A stretch of 64,000 nt of DNA from Alphaproteobacteria bacterium (lineage in GTDB: Bacteria; Pseudomonadota; Alphaproteobacteria; Micropepsales; Micropepsaceae): the NCBI GenBank assembly GCA_025924715.1, contig JAICHV010000008.1:1-64000 (forward strand), given 5' to 3'. A model generated the notes under the pieces. It did no database searches, was not told the DNA's origin, and saw only the letters and a program-made list of their open reading frames with translations. Made by a program: the position numbers and the translations under genes. This document shows positions 63,848 to 64,000 of this stretch, piece by piece. Position 1 is the stretch's first letter. Every line of letters starts with the position of its first letter.

Positions 63848-63871
63848 AAAAAGCCCGCGGAACTGCGCGGG
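63848..63871 (-). terminator. Terminator of the tRNA-Pro transcript
   Basis: On the minus strand CCCGCG (63866-63871) pairs with CGCGGG (63854-63859) over a 6-base loop, followed by C and a run of six T's that ends next to the ATG of the DUF2231 gene. Confidence 0.6.
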
Positions 63872-63939
63872 GGTAACGTCAGGAGCGCCGATCTTGTTCC
63901 GCTAGGGCCTTCGGCGCGAAGCGCAGCCGTCGAAGGGAA

Positions 63940-64000
63940 TGGTCGGAGAGAGAGGATTCGAACCTCCGGCCCCTACGTCCCGAACGTAGTGCTCTACCAG
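63940..64000 (-). tRNA. tRNA-Pro (CGG), 5' end cut by the window
   Basis: The visible part holds the D-arm end, anticodon stem CTACG with loop TTCGGGA (anticodon CGG, reads CCG), T arm GGAGG-TTCGAAT-CCTCT and acceptor 3' strand with A73 and encoded CCA. About the first 15 nucleotides lie past position 64000. Confidence 0.9.

Overview
The window comes from a GC-rich alphaproteobacterium. Evidence for this is a FixK/FNR-type and a FixJ-type regulator, a NodT-family outer-membrane factor, an Mla-like ABC operon whose permease carries a fused STAS domain, a TorF-family porin, a D-3-hydroxybutyrate dehydrogenase, a SleB-type cell-wall hydrolase and promoters that fit the EcfG general-stress consensus. 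The genus cannot be fixed from this window. There is no rRNA, no CRISPR array, no transposase and no phage gene. Three tRNA genes (Ser-CGA, Leu-CAA and an edge-truncated Pro-CGG) all lie on the minus strand.

Layout. 0-7.3 kb: the end of a LysR regulator, a convergent pair of paralogous secreted proteins with a conserved Cys/His pair, then a regulatory cluster (PAS protein without kinase, FNR/FixK-like factor, FixJ-like HTH protein without receiver). 7.3-7.95 kb: gene-free DNA packed with duplicated hairpin-plus-T-tract elements. 7.95-16.8 kb: an EF-G-like GTPase; a GntR/YtrA regulator coupled to a slipin and carrying a clear operator; a four-gene minus-strand glycan cassette (GT2, sugar C-methyltransferase, UXS-like SDR, large membrane protein). 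17-24.7 kb: outer-membrane protein, aminotransferase, small lipoprotein, exported F420-type oxidoreductase-like protein, DUF6894 protein, a second Crp-type regulator, DUF486 protein and a NodT-type outer-membrane factor. 24.9-28.4 kb: a tightly packed Mla-like lipid transport operon (STAS-MlaE, MlaF, MlaD, lipoprotein).

28.4-36.6 kb: DUF1328 protein, aldo/keto reductase, a DUF47-PiT-Nudix phosphate unit, two cell-wall hydrolases (SleB and GH108 types), a TMEM165/GDT1 cation transporter and three small exported proteins, each preceded by an EcfG-like promoter. 36.8-39.05 kb: a lower-GC patch with a frameshifted lipoprotein gene, a GT4 glycosyltransferase coupled to a 44-residue membrane peptide, and a duplicated 3' end of tRNA-Ser with its terminator, which together look like an old insertion site. 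39.1-46.9 kb: a degenerate TraB/GumN protein, a UBP zinc-finger protein next to a cyclic-nucleotide-domain flavoprotein, RlmJ, a PadR/membrane-protein pair, a patatin and BdhA. 46.9-51 kb: a minus-strand run of exported heme-binding protein, PPK2 and a two-subunit molybdenum hydroxylase.

51.2-64 kb: an exported HpcH/HpaI-type aldolase, BioB, a DUF2905 protein, PurH, an SH3-domain protein, a D-2-hydroxyacid dehydrogenase, a dienelactone-hydrolase/histidine-phosphatase pair, a TorF porin, a CHASE3 hybrid histidine kinase with two receivers, a sorbosone-dehydrogenase-type lipoprotein and a DUF2231 membrane protein. Most of the window is ordinary chromosome. The parts most worth checking are the EcfG-like cluster, the tRNA-Ser duplication with the GT4/microprotein pair, the Cys/His paralogues, the UBP/flavoprotein pair and the stripped-down Fix-type regulators.
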